Origin: Magnetospirillum aberrantis SpK
GTDB taxonomy: Bacteria; Pseudomonadota; Alphaproteobacteria; Rhodospirillales; Magnetospirillaceae
Length of the DNA: 50,547 nucleotides
Assembly: GCF_011022235.1 (NCBI RefSeq)
Contig: NZ_JAAIYP010000043.1
Coordinates: 1 to 50,547 of the forward strand
Direction: 5' to 3'
Shown here: positions 30,815 through 39,134 of the stretch, in pieces
Position numbering within the stretch: position 1 is the first letter of the stretch
How the letters are laid out: every line of letters begins with the position of its first letter
Notes under the pieces: generated by a model
What the model saw: the letters and a program-made list of their open reading frames with translations, nothing else
Told to the model about the DNA's origin: nothing
Database searches by the model: none
Position numbers and translations under genes: made by a program

Positions 30815-31947
30815 GCCAGGGCCTTCTCGTACAGGCGATAGGTCTTGTATGCCGGTCCGCACAACATTTCCGCCAGGGCGCGCATGGGTTTGTTGTTTTC
30901 CAGGACCCAGGACAATTCGACCGCTTCCATCTTGCGTGCCAGAACCTCGGGCCACAACGCGGCGATCAGGTGGAACGGCAGCATGCTGCCGGCCAGGCTT
31001 GCCGACATCGCCTTGCGCACGCCCATCAGCGGCACGCGGGCGGTGCGCAAGCCCCGCCCCTTGAGCCGCCACAACAGCTTGGCCCAGCCGAACGGCAGCA
31101 ACCGGCCGTCAAGGTCGGCGACCGCCTCGTTCACGTTGGGCAGACACACCAGGAAGGCCACGGCTTGGCCGTCTGTCTCGGCGAACCACACCAGCCGCTT
31201 TTCGATCAGCGGCCGCAATTCGCGGCCCAGCAACGCCACCTCTTCCGGCTCGAAGGGGACGAAGCCCCAATTGGCGCTCCAGGCGTCGTTGAAGATGTCC
31301 ACCATGGTCCGCACTTCGTCGTCATAAGACGATCCCAGACGGGCCGGCCGCACCACGAGGCCGGGCGGCAAGGGGCGATCCATCAGCCGGCGCACGGATT
31401 CCGGGAAAGATTGGCGGGGGTCGCCGCGATAGGCCAGCAGGTCCATGGCCTTGGCGTAGCCGGCGGCTTCCAGCGCCGCGCCCAGGCCGGGCGGGTTGTG
31501 CGGCATCATCATCATGGGCGGCGTGTCGAAGCCGTCCACCAGCAATCCGCTTTCCTGGTTGATGTGCAGATCCAGCGGGCCGCGGACGCGGGTCATACCC
31601 TGTGCCCGCAGCCAATTCTCGGCCGCTGTCGTCAGGGCCGCGACCACGGCCGGGTCCTCCACCGCCGCCAGCAACCCCATGTGGCCGATACCCGGCTCGC
31701 GTTCCAGGGCCAGGGGATCGACATGGGCGGAAATCCGTCCCACCACCTTCTCGCCCTGGGTGGCGATCCACCAGTGCATGCGGGCGCGCCGGGTATAGGG
31801 CGTGGCGCCGGGGGCCAAGCTGGCGCGGCGTTCCATCCACAGCGGCGGCACCCAATGGGGCAGGGTGCCGTAAACCTGGAACGGCACACGTAAAAAGGTG
31901 TCCAGGTCGTGGCTGGGGTCGATGGCGGTGACGGAGATGGTATTCAT
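30811..31947 (-). CDS. GNAT-fold acyltransferase, candidate ceramide N-acyltransferase
   Basis: A 378-residue protein of a GNAT-like family whose members read FxxxPFxxYxxxPxWVPPL at the start (here RVPFQVYGTLPHWVPPL). It continues with VVGRISA, a WLRAQGMTRVRGPLDLHINQESGLLVDGF core and PPMMMMPHNPP. No signal peptide. Its place between lipid head-group genes and SPT makes acylation of a sphingoid base plausible, since Caulobacter ceramide synthase is also a GNAT-type enzyme. It does not obviously belong to that same subfamily, so the substrate is unproven. Start and stop both overlap neighbours. Confidence 0.72.
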   Translation of the reverse strand: MNTISVTAIDPSHDLDTFLRVPFQVYGTLPHWVPPLWMERRASLAPGATPYTRRARMHWWIATQGEKVVGRISAHVDPLALEREPGIGHMGLLAAVEDPAVVAALTTAAENWLRAQGMTRVRGPLDLHINQESGLLVDGFDTPPMMMMPHNPPGLGAALEAAGYAKAMDLLAYRGDPRQSFPESVRRLMDRPLPPGLVVRPARLGSSYDDEVRTMVDIFNDAWSANWGFVPFEPEEVALLGRELRPLIEKRLVWFAETDGQAVAFLVCLPNVNEAVADLDGRLLPFGWAKLLWRLKGRGLRTARVPLMGVRKAMSASLAGSMLPFHLIAALWPEVLARKMEAVELSWVLENNKPMRALAEMLCGPAYKTYRLYEKALA

Positions 31948-32861
31948 CGGATGACCCCGCGCCGATAAAGCGACCACACCATTCCGGGTGCCGCCAGCAG
32001 TGGATGGCGGCGTTGCCACGGGCGCAATTCGATGGTTTGGCCGGAATGGCGTTCCAATTTGCCGACGATGTAATCGACACCGCCGTCGAAGGTGAACAGC
32101 GCCTTGCACAGGCGCAGCACATTCAACGCCTTGCCGGTCACCCGCCGCCGTCGCCAGCGGGCCTGGGCATGGCGTCTTTCGCTTTCGTCCAGATGGACGC
32201 GGTAGCGGCCATCGGCCAAGGCCTCGACCTCGGGCGGCGACAGCCGGGCGAAAGCGTCGTCGAATTCCCGCGGGGCGAAGCCATAGATCTGCCCCGCTCG
32301 CCCGCCGCCCTCGACCCGCAATTCGGCGGCGTAGGTGTGGCGGAACAGCGCGGTCCAGAAATCCTCGGCCCGGCCTTCGACGGGGCCCAGGCGGATAGCC
32401 CAATCCATGGCCGTCGCCGCGGCCCGTGACAATGTCCGTTCCACCCAGGCGGCACATTCATGATCGCGGCAATAGGCCAGGGCGACCGGCTGGCAGAATC
32501 GTGCCCACAAAGTGGTGTCGAGGGCGTCGCGGGTAAGCCGGCCGGTGAATTGGGTCCGTGCGATCACCGCCACCTTGGCGCCCAGGAAGCGGCTTTGTCC
32601 CCCCGGAACGAAGCCGACGGAGGGCGGGACCAGGGCGTTGGCCAGCGCCGCCCCCGGATGACCATGGAACGCGCGGTAGTCGTCCACCAGCACATAGAAG
32701 TCAAGGATGCCCGCGCCGCTTTCGTCGCGCAGGCACGACCCATAGAACAGGATCGCCGCCACCGTGTCGCCATGACGGTCGGCGATGTCCTGGGCCATGC
32801 GGCGGACGTCGTCGCCAACCACATGCTCCCGCAGCAACAGCGAAGGGGGCGGGGCCGACAT
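31944..32861 (-). CDS. Tam41-type CDP-lipid synthase homologue
   Basis: A 305-residue nucleotidyltransferase-fold protein that resembles mitochondrial CDP-diacylglycerol synthase Tam41 (Mmp37). The match is GS at 41-42 (LFYGSCLRDE), the aspartates D54 and D60-D61 in ILDFYVLVDD followed by RAFH (compare the family's IDFxFxVDDxxxWH), then AKVAVI and a later FCQPVAL segment corresponding to the family's RLxKPV. In this operon the likely reaction is CTP plus a phospholipid, perhaps ceramide phosphate, giving a CDP-lipid. The assignment is from recalled motifs. ATG at 32861; the end overlaps the GNAT gene. Confidence 0.7.
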   Translation of the reverse strand: MSAPPPSLLLREHVVGDDVRRMAQDIADRHGDTVAAILFYGSCLRDESGAGILDFYVLVDDYRAFHGHPGAALANALVPPSVGFVPGGQSRFLGAKVAVIARTQFTGRLTRDALDTTLWARFCQPVALAYCRDHECAAWVERTLSRAAATAMDWAIRLGPVEGRAEDFWTALFRHTYAAELRVEGGGRAGQIYGFAPREFDDAFARLSPPEVEALADGRYRVHLDESERRHAQARWRRRRVTGKALNVLRLCKALFTFDGGVDYIVGKLERHSGQTIELRPWQRRHPLLAAPGMVWSLYRRGVIR

Positions 32862-32865
32862 GGGG

Positions 32866-33810
32866 CTACCCCGCGACGAAACGGAAGGTGGGGCCGGCCC
32901 GCAAGGCGATGCCGGCGGGGCCGGTCTGGTATACCTCGCCATCGACGACGAAGTCGCCGCCAAGCCGCAGGTCGAGCCGGCGGCAGCGTCCGCCTTCGAT
33001 CCCCAGGGCGGGATCGGGCAGGGTGCCGCGCCACGCTTTCCACAGAGCCAGCGGCAGACGGCGTGGCGGATGGGCGACGCCCAGCCAGTTGAGCGCCGGT
33101 CCGTCAGCCGGCGGCGGAAACGGCCACAGCCCCAGCATCAGCGTGCGCGCGGTGGTCGCCAGCATCAGGAATCGAGGCGCGGCGGGTGTGGCGTCGGCAC
33201 CGTCGGGGGCGTATTCGACCATGGGGTCGGCCAGCATCTTGCTGCCGCGCAGGGCTTCCCACAACACCCGCGCCACGCCGATCGCCACCGCCGATCGCTG
33301 GCGGAAACCATGGTCATGGGCCCAGCTTCCCGCCATGCGGGTGGCGTGGGTAAAGGCCCCGGCACCGAACAGGAAGCCGCGCAAGCGGCGTTGCGGCTGG
33401 TCCGGCCAAGTCACCTCAAGGGCTTGGCGTTCGCTCCAGTGGGCGCCTCGCCATCCGTCGCGCACCATGTCCAAGAGACGGGTCAAACCCGACCGGCCAC
33501 CCCCGAACGAGCCGACGTCGCGGGCCGCCAGATTGGTCTTGCCCGACGGCAACAGCGCCAGCGGCGGACAGTGGTCTCCGAAAATCTCGGGCAGCAGCGT
33601 CATCACCTCGCGCAAGGTGCCGTCGCCGCCATCCACCGCCAGGACGTCGATTCCGGCATTGGCGAAACCCTTCAGCGCTTCGGCCAGATCATCCGGGGTG
33701 GTGGGGGCGCAGGCCAGCACACCCGGCAGCGTGGCGGCGTGCTCGGCCAGACTGGCCAGGCCGCCGTTGCCGTCGCTGAACGGGTTGCAGACCAGCGCCA
33801 CCGTGGTCAT
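32866..33810 (-). CDS. Diacylglycerol/sphingoid lipid kinase-family protein
   Basis: A 314-residue lipid kinase of the DAGK/LCB5 family: NPFSDGNGG near the N-terminus, the catalytic loop DGGDGTLREV at 60-69, LALLPSGKTNLAARD, and a C-terminal beta-sandwich ending with DGEVYQTGPAGIAL. It would phosphorylate a lipid hydroxyl, here most likely ceramide or a sphingoid base. The ATG at 33810 overlaps the stop of the CDP-alcohol phosphotransferase gene, and its TAG lies four bases before the Tam41-like gene. Confidence 0.87.
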   Translation of the reverse strand: MTTVALVCNPFSDGNGGLASLAEHAATLPGVLACAPTTPDDLAEALKGFANAGIDVLAVDGGDGTLREVMTLLPEIFGDHCPPLALLPSGKTNLAARDVGSFGGGRSGLTRLLDMVRDGWRGAHWSERQALEVTWPDQPQRRLRGFLFGAGAFTHATRMAGSWAHDHGFRQRSAVAIGVARVLWEALRGSKMLADPMVEYAPDGADATPAAPRFLMLATTARTLMLGLWPFPPPADGPALNWLGVAHPPRRLPLALWKAWRGTLPDPALGIEGGRCRRLDLRLGGDFVVDGEVYQTGPAGIALRAGPTFRFVAG

Positions 33811-34946
33811 GGTCCGGCCAGCCACGACGACAGCGGGCCATTCCGGCGGGTCAGTTCGCCTTGGGCCAGTTGCACCGTGTGCACCACCATGGAGGCCACC
33901 GTCCACAGGGCTACCGCCGCCAGTCCCCATCCCGGCTCGCCGGCCAGGGAGAACAGGCTCAGCACGATCAGGTTGGGATTGCGTCGAGCCACGATCAGCC
34001 GGAAGAAGCTGTCGAAACGGCGCCACACATGCATCTGGAAGCCGTGGCGCAGGATGAATGCGCCCTCTTGCAGCCGCAGCACCACGTATCCGACGAAGGT
34101 CACGGCGATGGTCAGTTCGGGGAACGGATAGGCGGCGCCGGCCGCCACGCAGCCCCAATGCCACGCCAGCCACCAGAATGGCGGATGGATCATGTCGATG
34201 CCGTGGTCGAAGGCGTTGCCGAACTTGGTCGAGGTCAGGGTGACGCGGGCCAGCTTGCCGTCCACGGTGTCGAGGAAGGTCATCACCCAGGCGGCGGCCA
34301 ATCCGGCCAGGAAGTGGCCTTGGGCGAACAATCCCATGGCGACGAACACCAGCACCAGACTGGCCAGGGTGACGGCGTTGGGGCTGAGCCCGGCGGCGGC
34401 GCACCAGCGGGTCACGGCTCTGGCCGGGGCGGGCCAGACATATTTGGTCACCAGATCGGTGACCCCTTTGTAGGCACCGGAAAAGGTGGCGCGCTCGGCC
34501 TCGGCAACCGTGTCCTCGGTCAGCGCCATCACCACCGGCTTCAGCCGTTTGCGCAGGATGGCCAGATACAGGAAAGGCGCCGCCGGATCGTGTTCGATCA
34601 CCGCCAGATGGTCGGGCCAGGGCTGGGCGGTCGCGATGGCCTGGGCGGTGGCGGCGATGTCGGCGGCGGCCACATGGGCGGCTAACGGCACCTGCCGGCC
34701 ATCCACACGGGTCGTCAGCACGGTTCCGCGACCCTTGGCCAACAGACCGACCAGCGCCGGGTCGATCACCCAATCGGCGCGGGCCATCAAACAGGACGGC
34801 ATGTCCGCCGTCGCCACAATGTCGGCGACGACGGTGGCGGCGCCGGCCTTGGTCAGGGTACGGCGGCACCGCTCCTCGCCGGTGATGCTCCACAGCCGGA
34901 CGTCGCTGTGCCCGACAATCAGGCCACCAAAGGCGGCGTCAGCCAT
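33807..34946 (-). CDS. CDP-alcohol phosphotransferase with relic nucleotidyltransferase domain
   Basis: A 379-residue protein. Residues from about 155 form a membrane CDP-alcohol phosphotransferase with the complete motif D226, D229-G230, A233-R234, G243, D247, D251 and about six membrane spans. The first 150 residues are soluble and look like a worn NTP-transferase domain (GEERCRRTLTKAGA) without the GxGxR loop, as in the fused inositol-phosphate cytidylyltransferase and DIPP synthases of thermophiles. It should join a phospho-lipid and an alcohol from a CDP-activated partner, building the head group. Overlaps SPT by eight bases. Confidence 0.87.
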   Translation of the reverse strand: MADAAFGGLIVGHSDVRLWSITGEERCRRTLTKAGAATVVADIVATADMPSCLMARADWVIDPALVGLLAKGRGTVLTTRVDGRQVPLAAHVAAADIAATAQAIATAQPWPDHLAVIEHDPAAPFLYLAILRKRLKPVVMALTEDTVAEAERATFSGAYKGVTDLVTKYVWPAPARAVTRWCAAAGLSPNAVTLASLVLVFVAMGLFAQGHFLAGLAAAWVMTFLDTVDGKLARVTLTSTKFGNAFDHGIDMIHPPFWWLAWHWGCVAAGAAYPFPELTIAVTFVGYVVLRLQEGAFILRHGFQMHVWRRFDSFFRLIVARRNPNLIVLSLFSLAGEPGWGLAAVALWTVASMVVHTVQLAQGELTRRNGPLSSWLAGP

Positions 34947-36144
34947 TGTTCGTCTCCAGCACGCCCAAAGCGGCGCCGATCTTGGTCAGGGTGGCGATGG
35001 CCCGGTCCACCTGGGCGTCGGTGTGGGCGGCGGTGACGCTGGTCCTGAGCAACGGATGGGAATCCGGCGTGGCCGGCGGCAAGGCCAGGTTGACGTAAAC
35101 GCCTTCCTGAAGCAGCGCCGTCCAGAACGTGGCGGCGACCGCGACGTCGGGCAGGCGAACCGACACGATCGGTCCCGGCTCCGGTCCCAGGATGAAGCCG
35201 GCCGCGCTTAGGCCGTCATACAGCCGGTGGGCATTGCGGTGCAGGGTCTGGCGCAATTCGGGTTGTTCGACCATCCGCTCCAATCCCCGTTGCACGGTGG
35301 CGACCACCGACGGCGGCAACGAGGCGGTGAACATATAAGGACGGCAGCACACCCGGAGAATGTCGAAATCGGGCAGGTTCGACACGCAGAAGCCGCCGAT
35401 GCCGCCCAGGCTTTTCGAAAAGGTTCCGACGACGAAGTCGGCGTCGTCCTCGACCCCGGCTTCCTCGGCGGCTCCGCGGCCGTTGGCGCCCAGAACGCCC
35501 AGGGAATGGGCCTCGTCCACCAGCAAGGTGGCGCCGGTCTCGCGCTTGACCTGGGCGATCTCGGCCATGCGGGCGCGGTCGCCCAACATGCTGTAGATGC
35601 CTTCGACCACGATCAGGCGGTCGCCCGGCTGTCCCTCGAGGCGGCGCAGGCGGCGGGCCAGATCGTCGGGGTCGTTGTGGCGGAAGCGGATTACCTGGGC
35701 GGCGGACAGGCGGCTGCCGTCATAGATGCTGGCGTGGCTGTCGGCGTCGAGCAAAAGCACGTCGTCGCGTCCGGCCAGGGTCGAGATCATGGCCAGATTG
35801 GCCTGATAGCCGGTGGTGAACACCATGGCCGAACGGCGGCCGAAGAATTCGGCCAGCTTGTGTTCCAGGCTGGTGTGACCGAGATAGGTGCCGTTGGCGA
35901 TGCGCGAGCCGGTGGTGCCGGCGCCATAGGTCCGCAGCGCCTCGATGCCGGACTCGACCATCCGGGGGTCGAATGTCAGGCCAAGATAGTTGTTGCTGCC
36001 GAAGACCAGGACCGGGCGGCCATCGATGGTGGCCTCGACCGGGGAACGCATGGAATCAAAGGTCACCGCGAACGGATCGGCCCCCAATTCCCGCAATTGG
36101 GCATAGCTTTGCCCCAGGGGCGCGAACTTGTCGAGGATGCTCAT
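34939..36144 (-). CDS. spt: Serine palmitoyltransferase-like alpha-oxoamine synthase
   Basis: PLP enzyme, 401 residues, of the alpha-oxoamine synthase family, which condenses an amino acid with an acyl thioester. Active-site features are GSNNYLGL, H137 (DADSHASIYDG), D210 and H213 (LLVDEAHSLG), and the PLP lysine K244 (GTFSKSLGG). BioF and Kbl share the fold, but the adjacent acyl carrier protein, epimerase-type reductase and acyl-AMP ligase match the Caulobacter sphingolipid locus in order. That points to serine plus acyl-ACP giving 3-ketosphinganine. Cytoplasmic. Start overlaps the ACP stop. Confidence 0.88.
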   Translation of the reverse strand: MSILDKFAPLGQSYAQLRELGADPFAVTFDSMRSPVEATIDGRPVLVFGSNNYLGLTFDPRMVESGIEALRTYGAGTTGSRIANGTYLGHTSLEHKLAEFFGRRSAMVFTTGYQANLAMISTLAGRDDVLLLDADSHASIYDGSRLSAAQVIRFRHNDPDDLARRLRRLEGQPGDRLIVVEGIYSMLGDRARMAEIAQVKRETGATLLVDEAHSLGVLGANGRGAAEEAGVEDDADFVVGTFSKSLGGIGGFCVSNLPDFDILRVCCRPYMFTASLPPSVVATVQRGLERMVEQPELRQTLHRNAHRLYDGLSAAGFILGPEPGPIVSVRLPDVAVAATFWTALLQEGVYVNLALPPATPDSHPLLRTSVTAAHTDAQVDRAIATLTKIGAALGVLETNNG

Positions 36145-36386
36145 CGCTTGGTCAGCGCCTCCAGGGTGCGGGCCAGGTCGCCCACGGTTTCGACTTTGGC
36201 CAAACTGTCCATGGTCAGCGACACATCGAAATCATCTTCGAGCGCCATGACGAAGTTCATCACTACCAAGGAATCAAGTCCCAAGTCGCCGACAATCCGC
36301 GATTCGGCGGCAATTTCGGTGCCTGGGGGGACCACCTTGCGCAAGTGACCGATGATGTGTTCGACGATTTCCTGGAAATCCGCCAT
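36141..36386 (-). CDS. Acyl carrier protein of the sphingolipid operon
   Basis: An 81-residue ACP. The phosphopantetheine serine is S39 in DLGLDSLVVMNFVM, and the four-helix pattern of an ACP is clear. It sits between SPT and the epimerase-type gene, so it probably carries the acyl chain loaded by the acyl-AMP ligase and offered to SPT. ATG at 36386; overlaps SPT as ATGA. Confidence 0.94.
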   Translation of the reverse strand: MADFQEIVEHIIGHLRKVVPPGTEIAAESRIVGDLGLDSLVVMNFVMALEDDFDVSLTMDSLAKVETVGDLARTLEALTKR

Positions 36387-36395
36387 TGGTTTTCC

Positions 36396-37346
36396 CTATG
36401 CCTGGGCTGTGGTGGCCGTTGCCGGCCGCAAGGTTTCAATGGTTTGCGTCAATCCGTCCCGCAACGTCCACACCGGCTTCCACAAGGAAGACGGCGGCTG
36501 GCGGGTGGAAGAGCTGCTCCAGTCGGGGTGCAGAATTTCCCGAGCTTTGCCGGAAGTCAACATGGCCGGGGGGATGCCAAGAAAATTAAGAATGGATATC
36601 ATTCGCGCTGCGCCGCACAAAAATAACGGAGGCACGGCGACGATACGTCCGTTTCCACCGGCACAGGCGCGGGCGGTTTCCGCCAGTTCGCGCCACGTGT
36701 AGCCGTCGGCGCGTTGGTCGCTGAGTTCGAATGTGCCGGAAGGGGTGCCGTGAGGACACAGGGCGATGACGGCCGCGGCAACGTCGGCGGCATGGATCAG
36801 ACACAGTCGCGCCGACGGACGGTCCGGGACCGGCAACACCGGCCCCCAGGCGGCGCGCAGCCATGATCCGGTTTCGCGGTCGCCAGGGCCGTAAACCGCC
36901 GCCGGGCGCAGGATCGCCAGTTCGCTCAGTCCTTGTTCGTGGAACGCCTCTTCGCCGGCCGCCTTGCTGAAGGCGTAGTCGGAAAGGGCTGGTTCGCGGG
37001 CGGCCAGGGACGACAGCATCACCACTCGGGGCGGGCGAGGGCGGCGTGCGGCCAACACCGCCAGAAGGTGGGCGCCGTCACGGTTGGCGGTCAGGAAATC
37101 TCGGCGCGAGCGGCCCTTGATGGCCCCTGCCGCATGAACAAGCACATCGGCACCGTCAAGCAGACGGGTCAGGGCGTTGACGTCGGCAAGGTCGCCCTCC
37201 ACCGTCTCGATTTCGGGTTCGAAAACACGCTGCCGTCCCGGACGAACCAACAACCGGACTTGCCAGCCGGCCTCTCTCAGGGCGCGAACGATGTAAGGGC
37301 CGATGAAACCGGTTCCGCCGGTGACGGCGACGCGGCCAAGGCTCAT
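36396..37346 (-). CDS. NAD-dependent epimerase/SDR, candidate ketosphinganine/ceramide reductase
   Basis: A 316-residue extended short-chain dehydrogenase: N-terminal nucleotide-binding VAVTGGTGFIGPYIV, LVHAAGAIKG, and the catalytic YAFSK (YxxxK) with the preceding MLSSL serine. In Caulobacter a protein of this type at the same place (CerR) reduces the keto group during ceramide synthesis; the same role is inferred here. The ATG at 37346 overlaps the acyl-AMP ligase stop. Confidence 0.85.
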   Translation of the reverse strand: MSLGRVAVTGGTGFIGPYIVRALREAGWQVRLLVRPGRQRVFEPEIETVEGDLADVNALTRLLDGADVLVHAAGAIKGRSRRDFLTANRDGAHLLAVLAARRPRPPRVVMLSSLAAREPALSDYAFSKAAGEEAFHEQGLSELAILRPAAVYGPGDRETGSWLRAAWGPVLPVPDRPSARLCLIHAADVAAAVIALCPHGTPSGTFELSDQRADGYTWRELAETARACAGGNGRIVAVPPLFLCGAARMISILNFLGIPPAMLTSGKAREILHPDWSSSSTRQPPSSLWKPVWTLRDGLTQTIETLRPATATTAQA

Positions 37347-39118
37347 GCGCCGCCTTCCGAAGCGAAGGCGCCCGACAGGAAGCTGGCGCGTGCCGACGAC
37401 CGGCTGAGCTTGCCAGACGAGGTTTGCGGCAGGGCGTTGTTGGGGACCAGGACCACCTGTGGTTCGATACCGTGCACCTGGGACACCACGGCCGTCACCG
37501 CCTGGATCAGGGAGCGGCGGATGCCATCGTCGCTGGGACGGCATTGGACCAGCACCACCGCCCGTTCCCCCTTGTCGTCGTCGACGGCGAAGGCGGCGGC
37601 GTCACCGGTGCGCAGGCCGTCCAACTGCTCGACGGTGTGTTCGATGTCGTGCGGCCAGATGTTGCGGCCGTTGACGATGATGACATCCTTGGCCCGGCCG
37701 GTGATCACCAATTGCCCGCCGATCAGGTAGCCCAGGTCGCCGGTATCCAGCCAGCCTTCGCCATCCAACACCCGCGCGGTTTCGTCCGGGCGGTGGTCGT
37801 ATCCGGTCATCAGGCTGGGACCACGCACCATCACCCGGCCGACCTCGCGCTCGGCCAGTGCCGCTCCGTCTTCGTCGCGGATTTGCAATTCGTGACCGGG
37901 GATGACCCGGCCGCAGATCACGAAGTCGCGGCTGCGGCCGTTCGAATCGGTGGCGGGTGGTTCGGCCCGGCCCTGGTGCTCCAGGGTTTCCACATCGACA
38001 CGGTCGGTTTCAACCCCACGCTCCAGTTCGGCGAAGCTGACCACCAAGGTGGTTTCGGCCATGCCGTAGCTGGGGACGAAGGCGCGGCGGTCGAACCCGG
38101 CCGGGGCGAAAATGTCGGCGAATTCGTTCAGGACATGGGGGCGGATCATGTCGCCGCCGATCCCGGCGGCCCGCCAACGCGACAGGTCCAATCCCTGAGG
38201 CAGGGCGTTAGAGGCACGGCGTGCGCACAATTCGTAGCCGAAGCTGGGGCTGTAGGAAATGGTGGCGCCGTTCTGGTCCATCAGCGACAGCCAGCCCAGG
38301 GGACGGCGCGCGAAGTCGCGGGTGGCCAGATAATCCACCGACAATTGGCCGATCAACGGGGCCAGGGCGAAGCCGACCAGCCCCATGTCGTGATAGAACG
38401 GCAGCCAGGAAATGGCGCGGTCGCCGGGGCGCACGGCCAGACCGGTTCCGATCATCGCACCGGCGTTGGTCATCAGCGCCCGGTGGGTGATGGCGATGCC
38501 GGTCGGGGTGCGGGTGCTGCCCGACGAAAATTGCAGGTAGGCGATGTCGTCGGGCCGTGGCGGGGCCAGGGTGACGGCGGCTTCGGGCAGTTTCTGCAAT
38601 TGGGCGACGCTGCCGTGGAACTTGAGCCCCAGCCCGTCCAACGCTTCCGCCAACCAGTCCTCAAGCCAGGTCGGAGCCAGCAAGGCGACGGCACGGGCTC
38701 CCGACACCATCTGGCGCAGCAGCGTGCAATAGGCATCGCGGCCACCAAAAGTGGGGGGCAGCGGGACCGGCGCCGGCAGCAGGCGGGCGTATTGGCAGGC
38801 GGCGAAAGCGACGATGAAGTCTGCCCCGGTTTCGGCGATCAGGGCGACACGGTCGCCCGGTCGCAATCCCTGGCCCAACAGGATGCGGGCCAAGACGATG
38901 GCACGGTCGCGCAGGTCGCGATAAGGCAGGCGTTCCGTCAACTCCAGCCGGCCGGAGTAGAAGTTCATGCCGCTGTTGCCGTCCGCGGCATAATCCAGCG
39001 CGTCAACCAGGGTGGTGAAATCCGAAAAGCGCAACGGGAGGCCGCTTGATGTGGGCGTCGCCGACAAGGCAGCGATGTTGCAAGGTTCGGCGGAGCATTG
39101 TTCAACGGCCAAAGACAC
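37343..39118 (-). CDS. Fatty acyl-AMP ligase, likely acyl-ACP synthetase
   Basis: A 591-residue ANL-superfamily enzyme that activates a fatty acid with ATP. The AMP-binding motif reads YLQFSSGSTRTPTGIAITH, with later SYGMAETTL, GWLDTGDLGY and NGRNIWPHDIEHTVEQ, the set typical of fatty acyl-AMP ligases that load carrier proteins. Its natural partner is the ACP two genes on. I chose the GTG at 39118 because GAGAGG lies just upstream; a GTG at 39151 within the flippase end is an alternative. Confidence 0.9.
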   Translation of the reverse strand: MSLAVEQCSAEPCNIAALSATPTSSGLPLRFSDFTTLVDALDYAADGNSGMNFYSGRLELTERLPYRDLRDRAIVLARILLGQGLRPGDRVALIAETGADFIVAFAACQYARLLPAPVPLPPTFGGRDAYCTLLRQMVSGARAVALLAPTWLEDWLAEALDGLGLKFHGSVAQLQKLPEAAVTLAPPRPDDIAYLQFSSGSTRTPTGIAITHRALMTNAGAMIGTGLAVRPGDRAISWLPFYHDMGLVGFALAPLIGQLSVDYLATRDFARRPLGWLSLMDQNGATISYSPSFGYELCARRASNALPQGLDLSRWRAAGIGGDMIRPHVLNEFADIFAPAGFDRRAFVPSYGMAETTLVVSFAELERGVETDRVDVETLEHQGRAEPPATDSNGRSRDFVICGRVIPGHELQIRDEDGAALAEREVGRVMVRGPSLMTGYDHRPDETARVLDGEGWLDTGDLGYLIGGQLVITGRAKDVIIVNGRNIWPHDIEHTVEQLDGLRTGDAAAFAVDDDKGERAVVLVQCRPSDDGIRRSLIQAVTAVVSQVHGIEPQVVLVPNNALPQTSSGKLSRSSARASFLSGAFASEGGA

Positions 39119-39134
39119 TTTTCCCTCTCGCGCT

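Noticed and set aside
34939-36144. Calling the oxoamine synthase BioF or Kbl
   Set aside because: The fold alone would allow it, but no biotin or threonine-degradation genes are near, and the ACP, reductase and acyl ligase order fits sphingolipid synthesis.
37424-39049. 541-residue open frame on the plus strand
   Set aside because: Antisense to the fatty acyl-AMP ligase, which carries full ANL motifs.
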